NCBI RefSeq assembly: GCF_000710915.1
Contig: NZ_BAUA01000024.1
Coordinates: 55,851-119,850, forward strand
Length of the DNA: 64,000 bases
From: Nocardia brasiliensis IFM 10847
Lineage (GTDB): Bacteria; Actinomycetota; Actinomycetes; Mycobacteriales; Mycobacteriaceae
Reading direction: 5' to 3'
The position numbers were made by a program, and so were the translations under genes. The notes under the pieces were generated by a model that saw only the letters and a list, made by a program, of their open reading frames with translations, was not told the DNA's origin and ran no database searches. Of this stretch, positions 56,867-64,000 are shown piece after piece; the first letter of the stretch is position 1, and the number at the start of each line of letters is the position of its first letter.

Positions 56867-57241
56867 TGTAGGCATTATGAGTATACGTGTTTTGAACACG
56901 TTACATCGCTGAGCGCGCCGAGAGCGGGCGAACACCCGCGACTCTGCCTCTTGTGCCCAACTAGCCAGCGACGATATCGCCTACGTCTTCGGTCTGCGAA
57001 AGGTATCGATACTCAGACAACGACTGCGCGGAAGAGCATGCGCCACCGCCATTTTGGGAAGGTTTGTGCTGCGGGGGAGGAGTGGCCCCGCCCGCACCAC
57101 GGCTGTGGGATCAGACTAGAGTTCGCGGCCACAGCGGATGCGGCCGGTAACGCATCGAGCCGTCGTTGTGGCGCATGCCTCTACCCAAGATGCTCTGATC
57201 CGAATGGATGCCGAAACGTGTGAGACCGAACACGTGTCGCC
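56867..57241. other. 375-base gap at the right edge of the island
   Basis: No gene seen. ACGTGTT-TTG-AACACGT (56885-56901) is a 7-base perfect inverted repeat 18 bases after the ATPase stop, and GCGGG/CCCGC follows near 56924-56939. Either could terminate the ATPase transcript, and the first might mark the junction, because the composition returns to GC-rich right after it. No tRNA gene is present at either edge. Confidence 0.5.
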
Positions 57242-57922
57242 TCACATCGTGCCGAGGGTGCCGGCGAGGAGGATGCCGCCGATGATGATGGCGGGGACGC
57301 CGAAGGCGATGGTGCCGACTATGGCGCCGAGGGCGGCGCCGGGGATGGCGGTGACGATGCAGCCGCCGAGGAAGCCGGGGATGGTGAGGACGCCGAAGGT
57401 GGGGAGGGTGGCGGCGCCGCCGACGAGCAGACCGCCGAGGAGGCAGCCGAGGGAGGCGCCGACGAGGGTGCCGATGATGGTGCCCAGGGCGGTGCCGATG
57501 CCGACGACGGTGGAGAAGGTCGACAGGGCGGCGCCGAACGCGGGGGAGGTCGGGTCCAGGGCGACGTCGTGCAACTGGTCGGTGGTGCCGGGGGCGGGTG
57601 TCGCGGTCGCGGGGTCGACGCTCGGGGTCAGGGTCGCGGTGTTGCCGTCGATGACGGCGGCGATCGGGTAGCGCTGGTTGTCCCGGTAGTAGCCGAGCGG
57701 GAAGGCAGCCATCAGGTTGCCGTCGTTGTCACGGATCTCCAGGCGGTCGTCGGCGGTGTCGAGCGAGCCGGTGTCCGTGGTGAGGGTCATCGAACTGCCG
57801 ACGGCCTGCGCGGTGTACCGCAGGCCCGCGGGTTCCGGGTCGGCCTGCGCCGACGTGACCGAGCCTGCTACGATGGCAGCCGTACTTGCCACCACGGCAA
57901 CGAGTTTCGTCGATCGGTTCAT
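57242..57922 (-). CDS. Secreted glycine-zipper protein of a nocardial family
   Basis: 226 residues from the ATG at 57922 (GAGGA nine bases upstream; a GTG two codons earlier is too close). Signal peptide LVAVVASTAAIVAGSVTSAQ. A beta-rich middle (YTAQAVGSSMTLTTDTGSL; LEIRDNDGNLMAAFPLGYY) is followed by a C-terminal third of Gly/Ala/Ile/Val zipper repeats (VGIGTALGTIIGTLVGASLG). I recall similar nocardial secreted proteins (DUF8020-like), possibly forming membrane channels or oligomers. Function unknown. Confidence 0.75.
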   Translation of the reverse strand: MNRSTKLVAVVASTAAIVAGSVTSAQADPEPAGLRYTAQAVGSSMTLTTDTGSLDTADDRLEIRDNDGNLMAAFPLGYYRDNQRYPIAAVIDGNTATLTPSVDPATATPAPGTTDQLHDVALDPTSPAFGAALSTFSTVVGIGTALGTIIGTLVGASLGCLLGGLLVGGAATLPTFGVLTIPGFLGGCIVTAIPGAALGAIVGTIAFGVPAIIIGGILLAGTLGTM

Positions 57923-58143
57923 GCGCACTCATCCTCGGTTTCGGCCTGTCGGCACGGCGGTACCGCGCATCGGTTCGGGATTGCGGACTTGTCCCGCGAC
58001 GGCGTGGGCGTCGCGCAGCCCCGCTGACGATAGCGATTCCGCATGAATGTATGACTTCAACGGTAGTCGGCGAGTCGTCATAAGCAAGACTTGCTGAGTG
58101 TTAACCGCAGCACATTATTGGACCATCGTCCAGTCTGTCGGAG

Positions 58144-58374
58144 CTAAGCCTCTACCTGCGGAGTCGGCCGATTCTCGAACAGCTGCCAGGCGGGCAGGCG
58201 ATACCCTTTCCGCTGCGTACCGGGTGCTGTCAGCAGCGCCGCACGCCGCTGTTGAAGCCGGAGATGGCGGGCGAACTCTTGCGCCGTAGCGGCACCGGTA
58301 TCGAGGACGACCGCGGTTTCCGCCCCGGCCTCGGTCGTGACCAGTGCGTCCATGACGTACCCGGACCGGCGCAC
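58144..58374 (-). CDS. Hypothetical protein, possibly truncated
   Basis: 76 residues if started at the GTG 58374; the frame stays open upstream (ATG at 58506 would give 120 residues). Protein-like sequence: VRRSGYVMDALVTTEAGAET, VVLDTGAATAQEFARHLRLQ, QRRAALLTAPGTQRKGYRLP. No family recognised and no ribosome site near either start. It may be the 3' end of a once larger gene, or a small gene divergent from the phosphatase-like gene. Confidence 0.4.
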   Translation of the reverse strand: MRRSGYVMDALVTTEAGAETAVVLDTGAATAQEFARHLRLQQRRAALLTAPGTQRKGYRLPAWQLFENRPTPQVEA

Positions 58375-58566
58375 CGCCAAGTCGACCTGGCGCCCGTGCA
58401 GGCGAACCGGCGGGCAAACAACCTGAAATCTGTTGCATGGGAGCTTTTTTCGGCGCCGAGGGACCTGAAGTGCGCAGGTCTGCGTTTGCGCCGGATTCGT
58501 GAACATCGGCTCGAGGGGGCCGACGATTTCGCTACCCTCAGAGGACCAACTCGTGCGGAGGCTCCC

Positions 58567-59418
58567 TTGAGCGATGTCGGATCGTTGTGGAAGGCATTGG
58601 ACGAGCAGTTGCTGCCGTTGCTCGGCGGGTATCGGAAGAATCTCGCATCGTTGCACGTAGATCGGAAGGCCGATGACACGTTGTTGTCGGAGGCGGATCT
58701 CGCGACGCAGACGGCGATCATCGAGACCATTCAACGGCACTATCCCGGGTCTCGGTTCGTCGCGGAGGAGGACGAGGTCGAACTGCCGAGTTCGGGCGAG
58801 CCGACCTGGATCATCGATCCGATAGACGGCACCAGCGAGTTCGTCTCGCCGGACGGACGTGAATTCTGCAGTGTCGTGTGCCTTCTCGACGCGGGCGTGC
58901 CTGCGGCCGCCTATGTGCTCGCGCCCGAACTGGGTGCCGGCCGGACGCCGATCGCGATCCACTGGTCCGGGGAGGTCCTCGTGAACGGGCATCCGGCCCA
59001 GCAGTTGACGGGGGCGGCGAAACCGCGACGCGCGTCCGTCACCCGCAGTAAAGGTTCGGAGCCCCGGAGGTTCGAGGCCGCGCTCGCGGATATCGGGTGC
59101 GCGATGAAGCTCCGCACCACCTCTCAGACGCTGGACATGGTTCGCACCTGCATCGACCTGTCCGCGTGGACACAGACGCCGGACCAGCAATTCGACCTGT
59201 TCTACCGGCCGAACCAGAAGGTCTGGGACGGGGCGGCGGGCATCGGGTTGGCTACGGCCATGGGCCGCACGGCGACCGGCGGCGACGGGCGGAGTCAACT
59301 ACCGCTGCAGGCGCAGTTCCTCGCGCAGCGCGAGCCGACGTTCGCCGAAACCATTGCGGGCGAACCGGATTCGGTCCAGTGGTTCATCCAGGTACTGGCG
59401 GAGTCGCGGAGCGGTTGA
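58567..59418 (+). CDS. Inositol monophosphatase family protein
   Basis: Mg-dependent phosphatase fold, 283 residues from a TTG at 58567 with GGAG six bases upstream. Metal-site motifs: EADLATQTAI near 41, VAEEDEVEL, the signature WIIDPIDGTSEF near 80 and VWDGAAGIGLATAMGRT near 219. Insertions relative to plain inositol phosphatases leave the substrate open (inositol phosphate, PAP or another). Its stop shares a base with the next ATG, so the two proteins are made together. Confidence 0.85.
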   Translation: MSDVGSLWKALDEQLLPLLGGYRKNLASLHVDRKADDTLLSEADLATQTAIIETIQRHYPGSRFVAEEDEVELPSSGEPTWIIDPIDGTSEFVSPDGREFCSVVCLLDAGVPAAAYVLAPELGAGRTPIAIHWSGEVLVNGHPAQQLTGAAKPRRASVTRSKGSEPRRFEAALADIGCAMKLRTTSQTLDMVRTCIDLSAWTQTPDQQFDLFYRPNQKVWDGAAGIGLATAMGRTATGGDGRSQLPLQAQFLAQREPTFAETIAGEPDSVQWFIQVLAESRSG

Positions 59419-60579
59419 TGTCGAATCGTGTCATGGTGGACGTCACGACGTTCATCAGCGCGGAGGAATTCATTCTTTCGCAGAATTCCCGGCAGCCGGC
59501 AAGGCCGCGCGATCCTTTTGCGCAGCAGTGTTATGCGGAACTCGTACAGTCCCTGATCTACTTCGACGAAGTGCTGGTGCCGCACCCGACAAAACTGAAC
59601 CCGGTGGCCGCCGACTACGGTGCGTTTCCGCGAATCCTGCGTCATCTTTTCGACCTTCGAATCGCGGTGCCGATGGCGATCGGTCCGCAGGATCGGCCCG
59701 CGCTCGACGCCGCCGAAGCCGCGGCGATGGAGACGCTGAAGACGACCGGTGTCGAGACCATGCTGCGGTTCATCGACAAGACCCGCAGAGCGGATCGTGA
59801 GGTGCAGGAACGCGGCGGTGGACAGCGCATGCTGGCGAACATCGCGGCATGGGCGGACTACCAGTGGGAAAACGTCAGGATCGACGACCATCACCGCGCT
59901 CGGATCGGTGGCGTGGACGGTGTCGAACTCGACGCGTTCGGTCAATGGGCGCGGGCCTCGTCGTTCGCGATGGAGGGACAATTCCGCAACCTGATCGCGG
60001 ACACACATCAGCAACTCTGGCTGATTGCCACACTGGTGCGTTCGCTGCGTTACTCGGCGCGGGCGAAGGTGAATGGTGTTGCGTACACGCCGCATCCGTT
60101 GCGGCGTGATTTCTCGGTCCGGCCCGAGGGAGGGGCGACGCCTGCAACTGCTCGAATATCAGCTTCCACTGCTAGGCGGGCGGCTGTGGTCTTTGCAGGA
60201 TCGCGGGCGGTCGAGCCCGGACCGCTGGCTGGCGATGGTGTGCGGGCGGATCGATGAATATCGTTCTCGTGCGGTGGATTTCCGTAGAGCGCTGTCTCGT
60301 TGTGATACCGAGGAGGAAGCACGGCGGCTGGAGCTCGACGTGGAAGGAGTGCAGGATCAGTTGCTGCGGCATCTCGGGTTGGCATCCGCTGAGCGGAACG
60401 CGACCGAGGACGGGTTGATCGAAACGGTCGCTTCGGTGGCGGAGTGGGGGACGGGGGTGCCGGTTACGCGGCCGTTGCGGCTGGCGATGGTGCCGTTTCG
60501 GCGGCATGCGGGGAATCTCCAGGGGTTGCATCAGAAGTTTCTGTACCGCGAGTTCGTTCGGGAGATGCGGGCGGGGTAG
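59418..60579 (+). pseudogene. Unrecognised partner gene of the IMPase-family gene, one frameshift
   Basis: Begins MSNRVMVDVTTFISAEEF. The first ~235 residues read well (FDEVLVPHPTKLNPVAADYG, MRFIDKTRRADREVQ-like charged helix, HQQLWLIATLVRSLRYSARA), to FSVRP at about 60125. The sensible continuation, REGRRLQLLEYQLPLLGGRL to FLYREFVREMRAG ending 60579, lies in the next frame. Removing one G from GGG/GGGG at 60128-60135 joins them into ~386 residues. The early VDVTTF is faintly PIN-like, but I see no full active site. No known family assigned. Confidence 0.7.
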
Positions 60580-60764
60580 TGGATTGGCTGGTTGTTGTCA
60601 GGACGGAGCGTCCCCATGGCGGCGGCGGGCTGTGTAAGCTGCACTCGTGCAAAGGCTTCTGCTGACCAGTGACCGGGTCGTCGACCTGGTTCGTGTCGCG
60701 GCCTGTGCGTGTCGTCGGTGACGTAACCCGACCTTGCACGCCACACCTCTGCCAGGAGCGCACT

Positions 60765-61289
60765 GTGACCACGTCACTTCCGGTGAAATTGAAGCACGCC
60801 AAAGACCTGCACCCTGATCTCGATCTGCCGCTGCTCGACGATCTCGTCCGAGCGGATTGCACCCTGTGGACCCCCGATGAACTGCACGAGCTCACCAGCG
60901 TGGTGACGCGTGAGCTGACCGTGCCGCTGCTCGACATGGTGCGGTTCGATCCGGCGCAACGCTGGTGGGTGCGGCTGGCGCTGACGATGGGTGTCGAGTT
61001 GTGGCTGCTGTCCTGGATGCCGGGGCAGGGGACCGAACCACACGATCACGGTGGCGCGTCGGGTTCGTTCACGGTCCTGCACGGCGAATTGGACGAGGAG
61101 TTCGCGTTTCCGAACAGTCCGGTCCGTGCCGCTCAGCGCCGGGCCGGGAGCACGGTGGCGTTCGGTCCGGAGCGGGCGCACCGGCTGCGCAACACCAGCA
61201 CCCACGACGCCGCGACGGTGCACGCCTATTCGCCGCCGTTGCGGCCGATGCGCGAATACCGCACTCTCGCAGATGTTTCCGGCACATGA
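60765..61289 (+). CDS. Cysteine dioxygenase family protein
   Basis: Cupin-fold iron enzyme that oxidises cysteine to cysteine sulfinate. 174 residues from the GTG at 60765, which has AGGAG seven bases upstream. Iron-binding motif EPHDHGGASGSFTVLHGELDE near 93 (H-x-H), and a later His in FGPERAHRLRNTSTH near 147. It overlaps the rhodanese gene, linking the two in sulfur-amino-acid handling. Confidence 0.9.
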   Translation: MTTSLPVKLKHAKDLHPDLDLPLLDDLVRADCTLWTPDELHELTSVVTRELTVPLLDMVRFDPAQRWWVRLALTMGVELWLLSWMPGQGTEPHDHGGASGSFTVLHGELDEEFAFPNSPVRAAQRRAGSTVAFGPERAHRLRNTSTHDAATVHAYSPPLRPMREYRTLADVSGT

Positions 61290-61678
61290 GCGCCGAGGAG
61301 TTGCTCGCGCGGGCACGGGCGAACCTGGTGCGCGTCAGTCCCGAGCAGGCTGAATCGTTGCGCACCACGGGCGCCCTGCTGGTCGACATCCGGCCCTACG
61401 CGAACCGGGCGGAAGAGGGCGAGATTCCCGGTGCGGTCGTGGTCGAACGCATCGTCCTGGAATGGCGCCTCGACCCGCACGGCGACCATCGGCTCCCCGA
61501 CCTCACCCCGGATACGCCGGTCGTGATCTTCTGCAATGAGGGCTACGCCTCCAGCTTCGCCGCCCGCGACGCCCGCGAACTAGGCGTTCGCGACGCCACC
61601 GATCTAGTGGGCGGCTTCCGCGCATGGAAAGCCGCCGGATTGCCAGTGGTAGCAGGCGGCTCCCCGGCCGTGCCGTAG
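61286..61678 (+). CDS. Single-domain rhodanese-like sulfurtransferase
   Basis: 130 residues; the ATG overlaps the cysteine dioxygenase stop. Rhodanese landmarks: LLVDIRPYANRAEEGEIPGA near 31 and the active-site loop VIFCNEGYASS with the catalytic Cys near 82, then GVRDATDLVGGFRAWKAAG. Likely moves sulfane sulfur; the pairing with cysteine dioxygenase suggests removal of excess cysteine or persulfide. Confidence 0.9.
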   Translation: MSAEELLARARANLVRVSPEQAESLRTTGALLVDIRPYANRAEEGEIPGAVVVERIVLEWRLDPHGDHRLPDLTPDTPVVIFCNEGYASSFAARDARELGVRDATDLVGGFRAWKAAGLPVVAGGSPAVP

Positions 61679-61692
61679 CCGCGCGCGGAAGG

Positions 61693-62094
61693 TCAGAAGC
61701 GGTTCTTGGCAGGCCGGTTGGTGGCGGCGCGGCGCTCGGCTTCCTTGGCGGCGATCCGCTCGTTTTCTTTGCGGACTTCGGCGTAGGTCTCGCGTTCGCG
61801 GGTCAGCCATTCCGGCGGGTCGGCGAGGAGGGCGGCGATCTCGTCGGCGGTGAGGGCGTCGGCGACGCCGGCGCGGGAGAGGCCGGAGTTGGAGATGCCG
61901 AGTTTGCGGGCGGTGATGTCGCGCGGGAAGGGACCGGTGCGGCGGAGTTCGGTGAGCCACTCGGGGGGATCGGTGCGCAAGGCCTCGAGGTCGGCGCGCG
62001 AAAGCGGAGTGGTTCGGAAAGATTCGGGAGCCGCGGGGAGGTAAATGCCGAGCTTGCCGGCTGCGGTCAGTGGCTTCATCTTCTGCTCGCTCAT
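61693..62094 (-). CDS. DUF5997 family protein
   Basis: 133 residues from the ATG at 62094. It contains two related helical repeats ending in the same phrase: LEALRTDPPEWLTELRRTGP and IAALLADPPEWLTRERETYA. The start MSEQKMKPLTAAGKLGIYLP and the GISNSGLSRAGVADALT segment fit the actinobacterial DUF5997 family as I remember it. Conserved divergent partner of a LysR gene; function unknown. Confidence 0.87.
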   Translation of the reverse strand: MSEQKMKPLTAAGKLGIYLPAAPESFRTTPLSRADLEALRTDPPEWLTELRRTGPFPRDITARKLGISNSGLSRAGVADALTADEIAALLADPPEWLTRERETYAEVRKENERIAAKEAERRAATNRPAKNRF

Positions 62095-62105
62095 TGCTGC
62101 CAGCT

Positions 62106-62120
62106 TATCCGGTACGGATA
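62106..62120. promoter_or_regulatory. Palindrome between DUF5997 and LysR genes
   Basis: TATCCG-GTA-CGGATA is a perfect 6+3+6 inverted repeat, centred in the 37-base spacer between two divergent starts. The ends (TATCCG read on either strand) could also serve as overlapping -10 boxes. LysR proteins bind dyads in divergent promoters, so self- and partner regulation from this site is likely. Confidence 0.6.
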
Positions 62121-62131
62121 CGCTTGCCTGC

Positions 62132-63058
62132 ATGAGCCGGTTCGAGTCGATCGATGTCGCGCGCCTGCGGTGGTTTGTCGCGGTTGCCGAGGAATTGCAC
62201 TTCGCGCGGGCGGCGAAAGGGCTGAACATTTCGCGGCAGCGGTTGAGTCAGACGGTGATCGATCTGGAAACGGAACTCGGCACGAAACTGTTCGTGCCGG
62301 GCGCGCAACCGACGCAGTTGACGGCGGACGGGGCGGAACTACTGGAGGCGGCGCGGGAATCGATCGCGCGGGCGCAGGAGGCGGCGGCGGTCGAGACCCC
62401 GGCGGTGGCGCCCGCGTTGCGGGTGGGGTTCGTGCCCGGCGTCACGGTGTCGAAGTGGACGCGGATCTGGGGTGAGCGGTTTCCGGACGTCCCGCTCGAG
62501 GTGGTGGCGCTGCCGATGGCTGCGCAGGAGTCGGCGTTGCGCGACGAGCGGGTGGATCTGTGCTTCGTCCGGCTGCCGATCGATCGGGACGGGATGAGCG
62601 CGATTCCGCTCTACCGTGAGGTGCCGGTCGTCGTGGTGCCGAAGGATCACCCGATTTCGGCTTTCGACCAGGTCGGGATGGCGGACCTGTCCGGTGAGTG
62701 GATGCAGGACGCCACCGATATCGACGCGGCGGCGGACGCGATCGAACTGGTGGCCGCGGGCGTCGGGGTGACCGTGGTGCCGCATTCGATCGCGCGGCTG
62801 CATGCCCGCAAGGACGTCGTCTATCGCACCGTCATGGACCGTGCGGACACCGAGATCGCCCTGGCTTGGCCCGCCGCCCGCACCACGGACCTGGTCGAGG
62901 AATTCGTCGGCGTCGTGCGGGGCCGCTCCGAACGCAGCTCCCGCTCACCGGCGACGCGTGCGAAAAGCCCTGCGCCGCAAAAGAAGACACCGGTCAAGCG
63001 GACGAATGCCGGGAAGGCGCAACCCAAGAAGAAGCCGGCGAAGCGCCGCGGACGCTGA
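62132..63058 (+). CDS. LysR family transcriptional regulator with basic C-terminal tail
   Basis: 308 residues from the ATG at 62132. N-terminal winged helix LRWFVAVAEELHFARAAKGL, NISRQRLSQTVIDLETELGT; then a substrate-binding domain from about 95 (ALRVGFVPGVTVSKWTRIWG). The last ~45 residues are Lys/Arg/Ala/Pro-rich (KSPAPQKKTPVKRTNAG ... KKKPAKRRGR), resembling histone-like tails and probably adding non-specific DNA binding. Divergent from DUF5997. Confidence 0.9.
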   Translation: MSRFESIDVARLRWFVAVAEELHFARAAKGLNISRQRLSQTVIDLETELGTKLFVPGAQPTQLTADGAELLEAARESIARAQEAAAVETPAVAPALRVGFVPGVTVSKWTRIWGERFPDVPLEVVALPMAAQESALRDERVDLCFVRLPIDRDGMSAIPLYREVPVVVVPKDHPISAFDQVGMADLSGEWMQDATDIDAAADAIELVAAGVGVTVVPHSIARLHARKDVVYRTVMDRADTEIALAWPAARTTDLVEEFVGVVRGRSERSSRSPATRAKSPAPQKKTPVKRTNAGKAQPKKKPAKRRGR

Positions 63059-63285
63059 GCGAGCGGGGCACGACCCGGCCTACTCGCCATTTCACGCGTT
63101 GCAACCGGGACCAAGCCCCGCGTCACGCCGTGCATTCACAGAGGCCGTGACGTGCCTTGCCCGCACCCGTGGCGATGACCGAAGTCAGTGGTGATGTGGT
63201 GCCCGAACCGCGGCGCCGTCGAGCCGGCGTCGATCGCGGCACCGCACGCCTGCGGGCGGACCCGTGGCGCGCGAGACGAACTTCC

Positions 63286-63555
63286 CTACCGCGGCTTGCG
63301 CTTGAGGATCGAGTCGCGGATCAGGATGGCGACGATGGCGGCGGCGAAGCCGATCAGGAAGATGTCCTCGACATGTCCCTTGTGGTTGCCGATCACCATC
63401 GCGATCAGGATGAGCGCGGTGATCCAGCCCGCGACGCGGAAGGTCTTGGGCGATTCGCCGCTCCAACCCCAGGCGGCGGAGGGAACCTCGGCGGTGTCCA
63501 CGTGAGTGACGATGCCGCGCTCGGTGCTGGCGGGTTCGAGTTCCGTGGCGGCCAC
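63286..63555 (-). CDS. DUF2631 family small membrane protein
   Basis: 89 residues from a GTG. Short soluble N terminus (VDTAEVPSAAWGWSGESPKT), two close helices (WITALILIAMVIGN and IFLIGFAAAIVAILI), and a basic end (KRKPR). It sits next to dxr, as DUF2631 does in mycobacteria. Function unknown. The 63059-63285 gap on its 3' side holds nothing recognisable. Confidence 0.85.
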   Translation of the reverse strand: MAATELEPASTERGIVTHVDTAEVPSAAWGWSGESPKTFRVAGWITALILIAMVIGNHKGHVEDIFLIGFAAAIVAILIRDSILKRKPR

Positions 63556-63700
63556 GATCGCTCCTTAGCTGGTTCGGGTACCGCGGGTTCCGGTACGACC
63601 TCGAAGGGACTGCTGCTCGATATCGTGACATACGACGGGGCGTCGTTGACAGTCGGGCCACGCCCGTCGCGCGAACTTTTCTGTGCGCCACAATGAACGG

Positions 63701-64000
63701 GTGTCCGACATCGTGAAAGTCCTGCTCCTCGGCAGCACCGGATCCATTGGTACCCAAGCGCTCGAGGTGATCGCCGCCAATCCCGACCGGTTCGAGGTGG
63801 TCGGCCTGGCCGCGCGCGGCGGCAATACGGCGCTGCTGGCGCAGCAGATGGCGGCCACCGGGACGCGCAATGTCGCGGTCGCCGACCCGGCCGCCGCCGC
63901 GCAATTGGATCTGGAGCTCGCCGGCGCCGCGGCGGTGACCGAACTGGTCCGCCGCACCGAGGCCGACGTCGTGCTCAACGCGTTGGTCGGTTCGCTCGGG
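63701..64000 (+). CDS. dxr: 1-deoxy-D-xylulose 5-phosphate reductoisomerase (3' end outside window)
   Basis: Second enzyme of the MEP isoprenoid pathway. The first 100 residues are visible from the GTG at 63701: the NADPH-binding [20 protein letters not shown] near 8-27, [20 protein letters not shown] and [15 protein letters not shown] at the window edge. CACAAT at 63690-63695, 5 bases before the GTG, resembles the CACAAT -10 seen before rpsP and rplS and suggests a leaderless or very short leader. Truncated by the window. Confidence 0.93.
   Translation, partial: MSDIVKVLLLGSTGSIGTQALEVIAANPDRFEVVGLAARGGNTALLAQQMAATGTRNVAVADPAAAAQLDLELAGAAAVTELVRRTEADVVLNALVGSLG

Noticed and set aside
56867..57241. 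tRNA or attachment-site repeat at the right edge of the ATPase island
   Set aside because: No cloverleaf could be folded by eye, and no direct repeat with the left edge was found.
60073..60579. Separate gene starting at ATG 60073
   Set aside because: Its first ~15 residues are an out-of-frame reading of the upstream coding sequence, and no ribosome site is present. A frameshifted single gene from 59418 explains both parts better.

Overview
The window is chromosomal DNA from a high-G+C actinomycete of the order Mycobacteriales, most likely Nocardia. GTG/TTG starts are frequent. Core gene order is mycobacterial/nocardial: ftsY-amtB-glnK-glnD-ffh; rpsP-khpA-rimM-trmD ... rplS-lepB-rnhB-DUF2469-yraN-comM-dprA-xerC; rpsB-tsf-pyrH-frr-cdsA-rlmN ... 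DUF2631-dxr. It also carries a family of small secreted proteins that I associate with Nocardia (57.2-57.9 kb). The genus is inferred from gene content, not from a marker gene.

Layout. 0-8 kb: 3' part of ftsY, the nitrogen-sensing set amtB-glnK-glnD with a GlnR-like box, and ffh. 8-13 kb: a repeat cluster, an amidohydrolase, a MarR regulator divergent from a questin-oxidase-like gene, an F420-type LLM oxidoreductase, a methyltransferase and a 54-residue basic protein. 13.1-15.2 kb: rpsP operon. 15.2-19.4 kb: LuxR-type regulator divergent from two acyl-CoA synthetase genes. 19.5-24 kb: a secreted protein, tex, a membrane protein and a second cluster of the same repeat family. 24-26 kb: sigJ-type sigma factor divergent from a DoxX-like gene and a decayed serine-hydrolase gene. 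26-34.5 kb: rplS, two tandem signal peptidase I genes (the second frameshifted), rnhB, DUF2469, yraN, comM, dprA, a vapBC pair and xerC. 34.6-48 kb is accessory: secreted M23/SH3 protein, DHA2 exporter with TetR, an acetoacetate-decarboxylase-family gene under a perfect KstR-type operator, two DUF202 proteins, an alkyl sulfatase, a YqeY protein, a DoxX-like membrane protein, DUF1990, an epoxide hydrolase and two secreted proteins. 48-54.4 kb: rpsB to rlmN.

54.4-63.1 kb is a second accessory block between rlmN and DUF2631-dxr. Its first part (about 54.43-56.9 kb) is sharply AT-richer than everything else and holds one gene: a roughly 700-residue P-loop ATPase with a zinc-ribbon-like segment and a C-terminal winged helix. 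This is the best candidate for an undescribed, possibly defence-related, system. Behind it lie a secreted glycine-zipper protein, an inositol-monophosphatase-family gene coupled to an unrecognised frameshifted partner, cysteine dioxygenase plus rhodanese, and a DUF5997/LysR divergent pair. The window ends inside dxr.

Two things run through the window. First, several divergent gene pairs have clean palindromes between or beside them (MarR, TetR/MFS, LysR/DUF5997, LuxR/synthetase), and KstR- and GlnR-type sites link two loci to known regulons. Second, the three clearest frameshifts (near 25.70, 28.01 and 60.13 kb) all look like a single extra G in a G run. They may be base-calling errors rather than true gene decay, although the 25.4-26.0 kb gene also lacks its middle.
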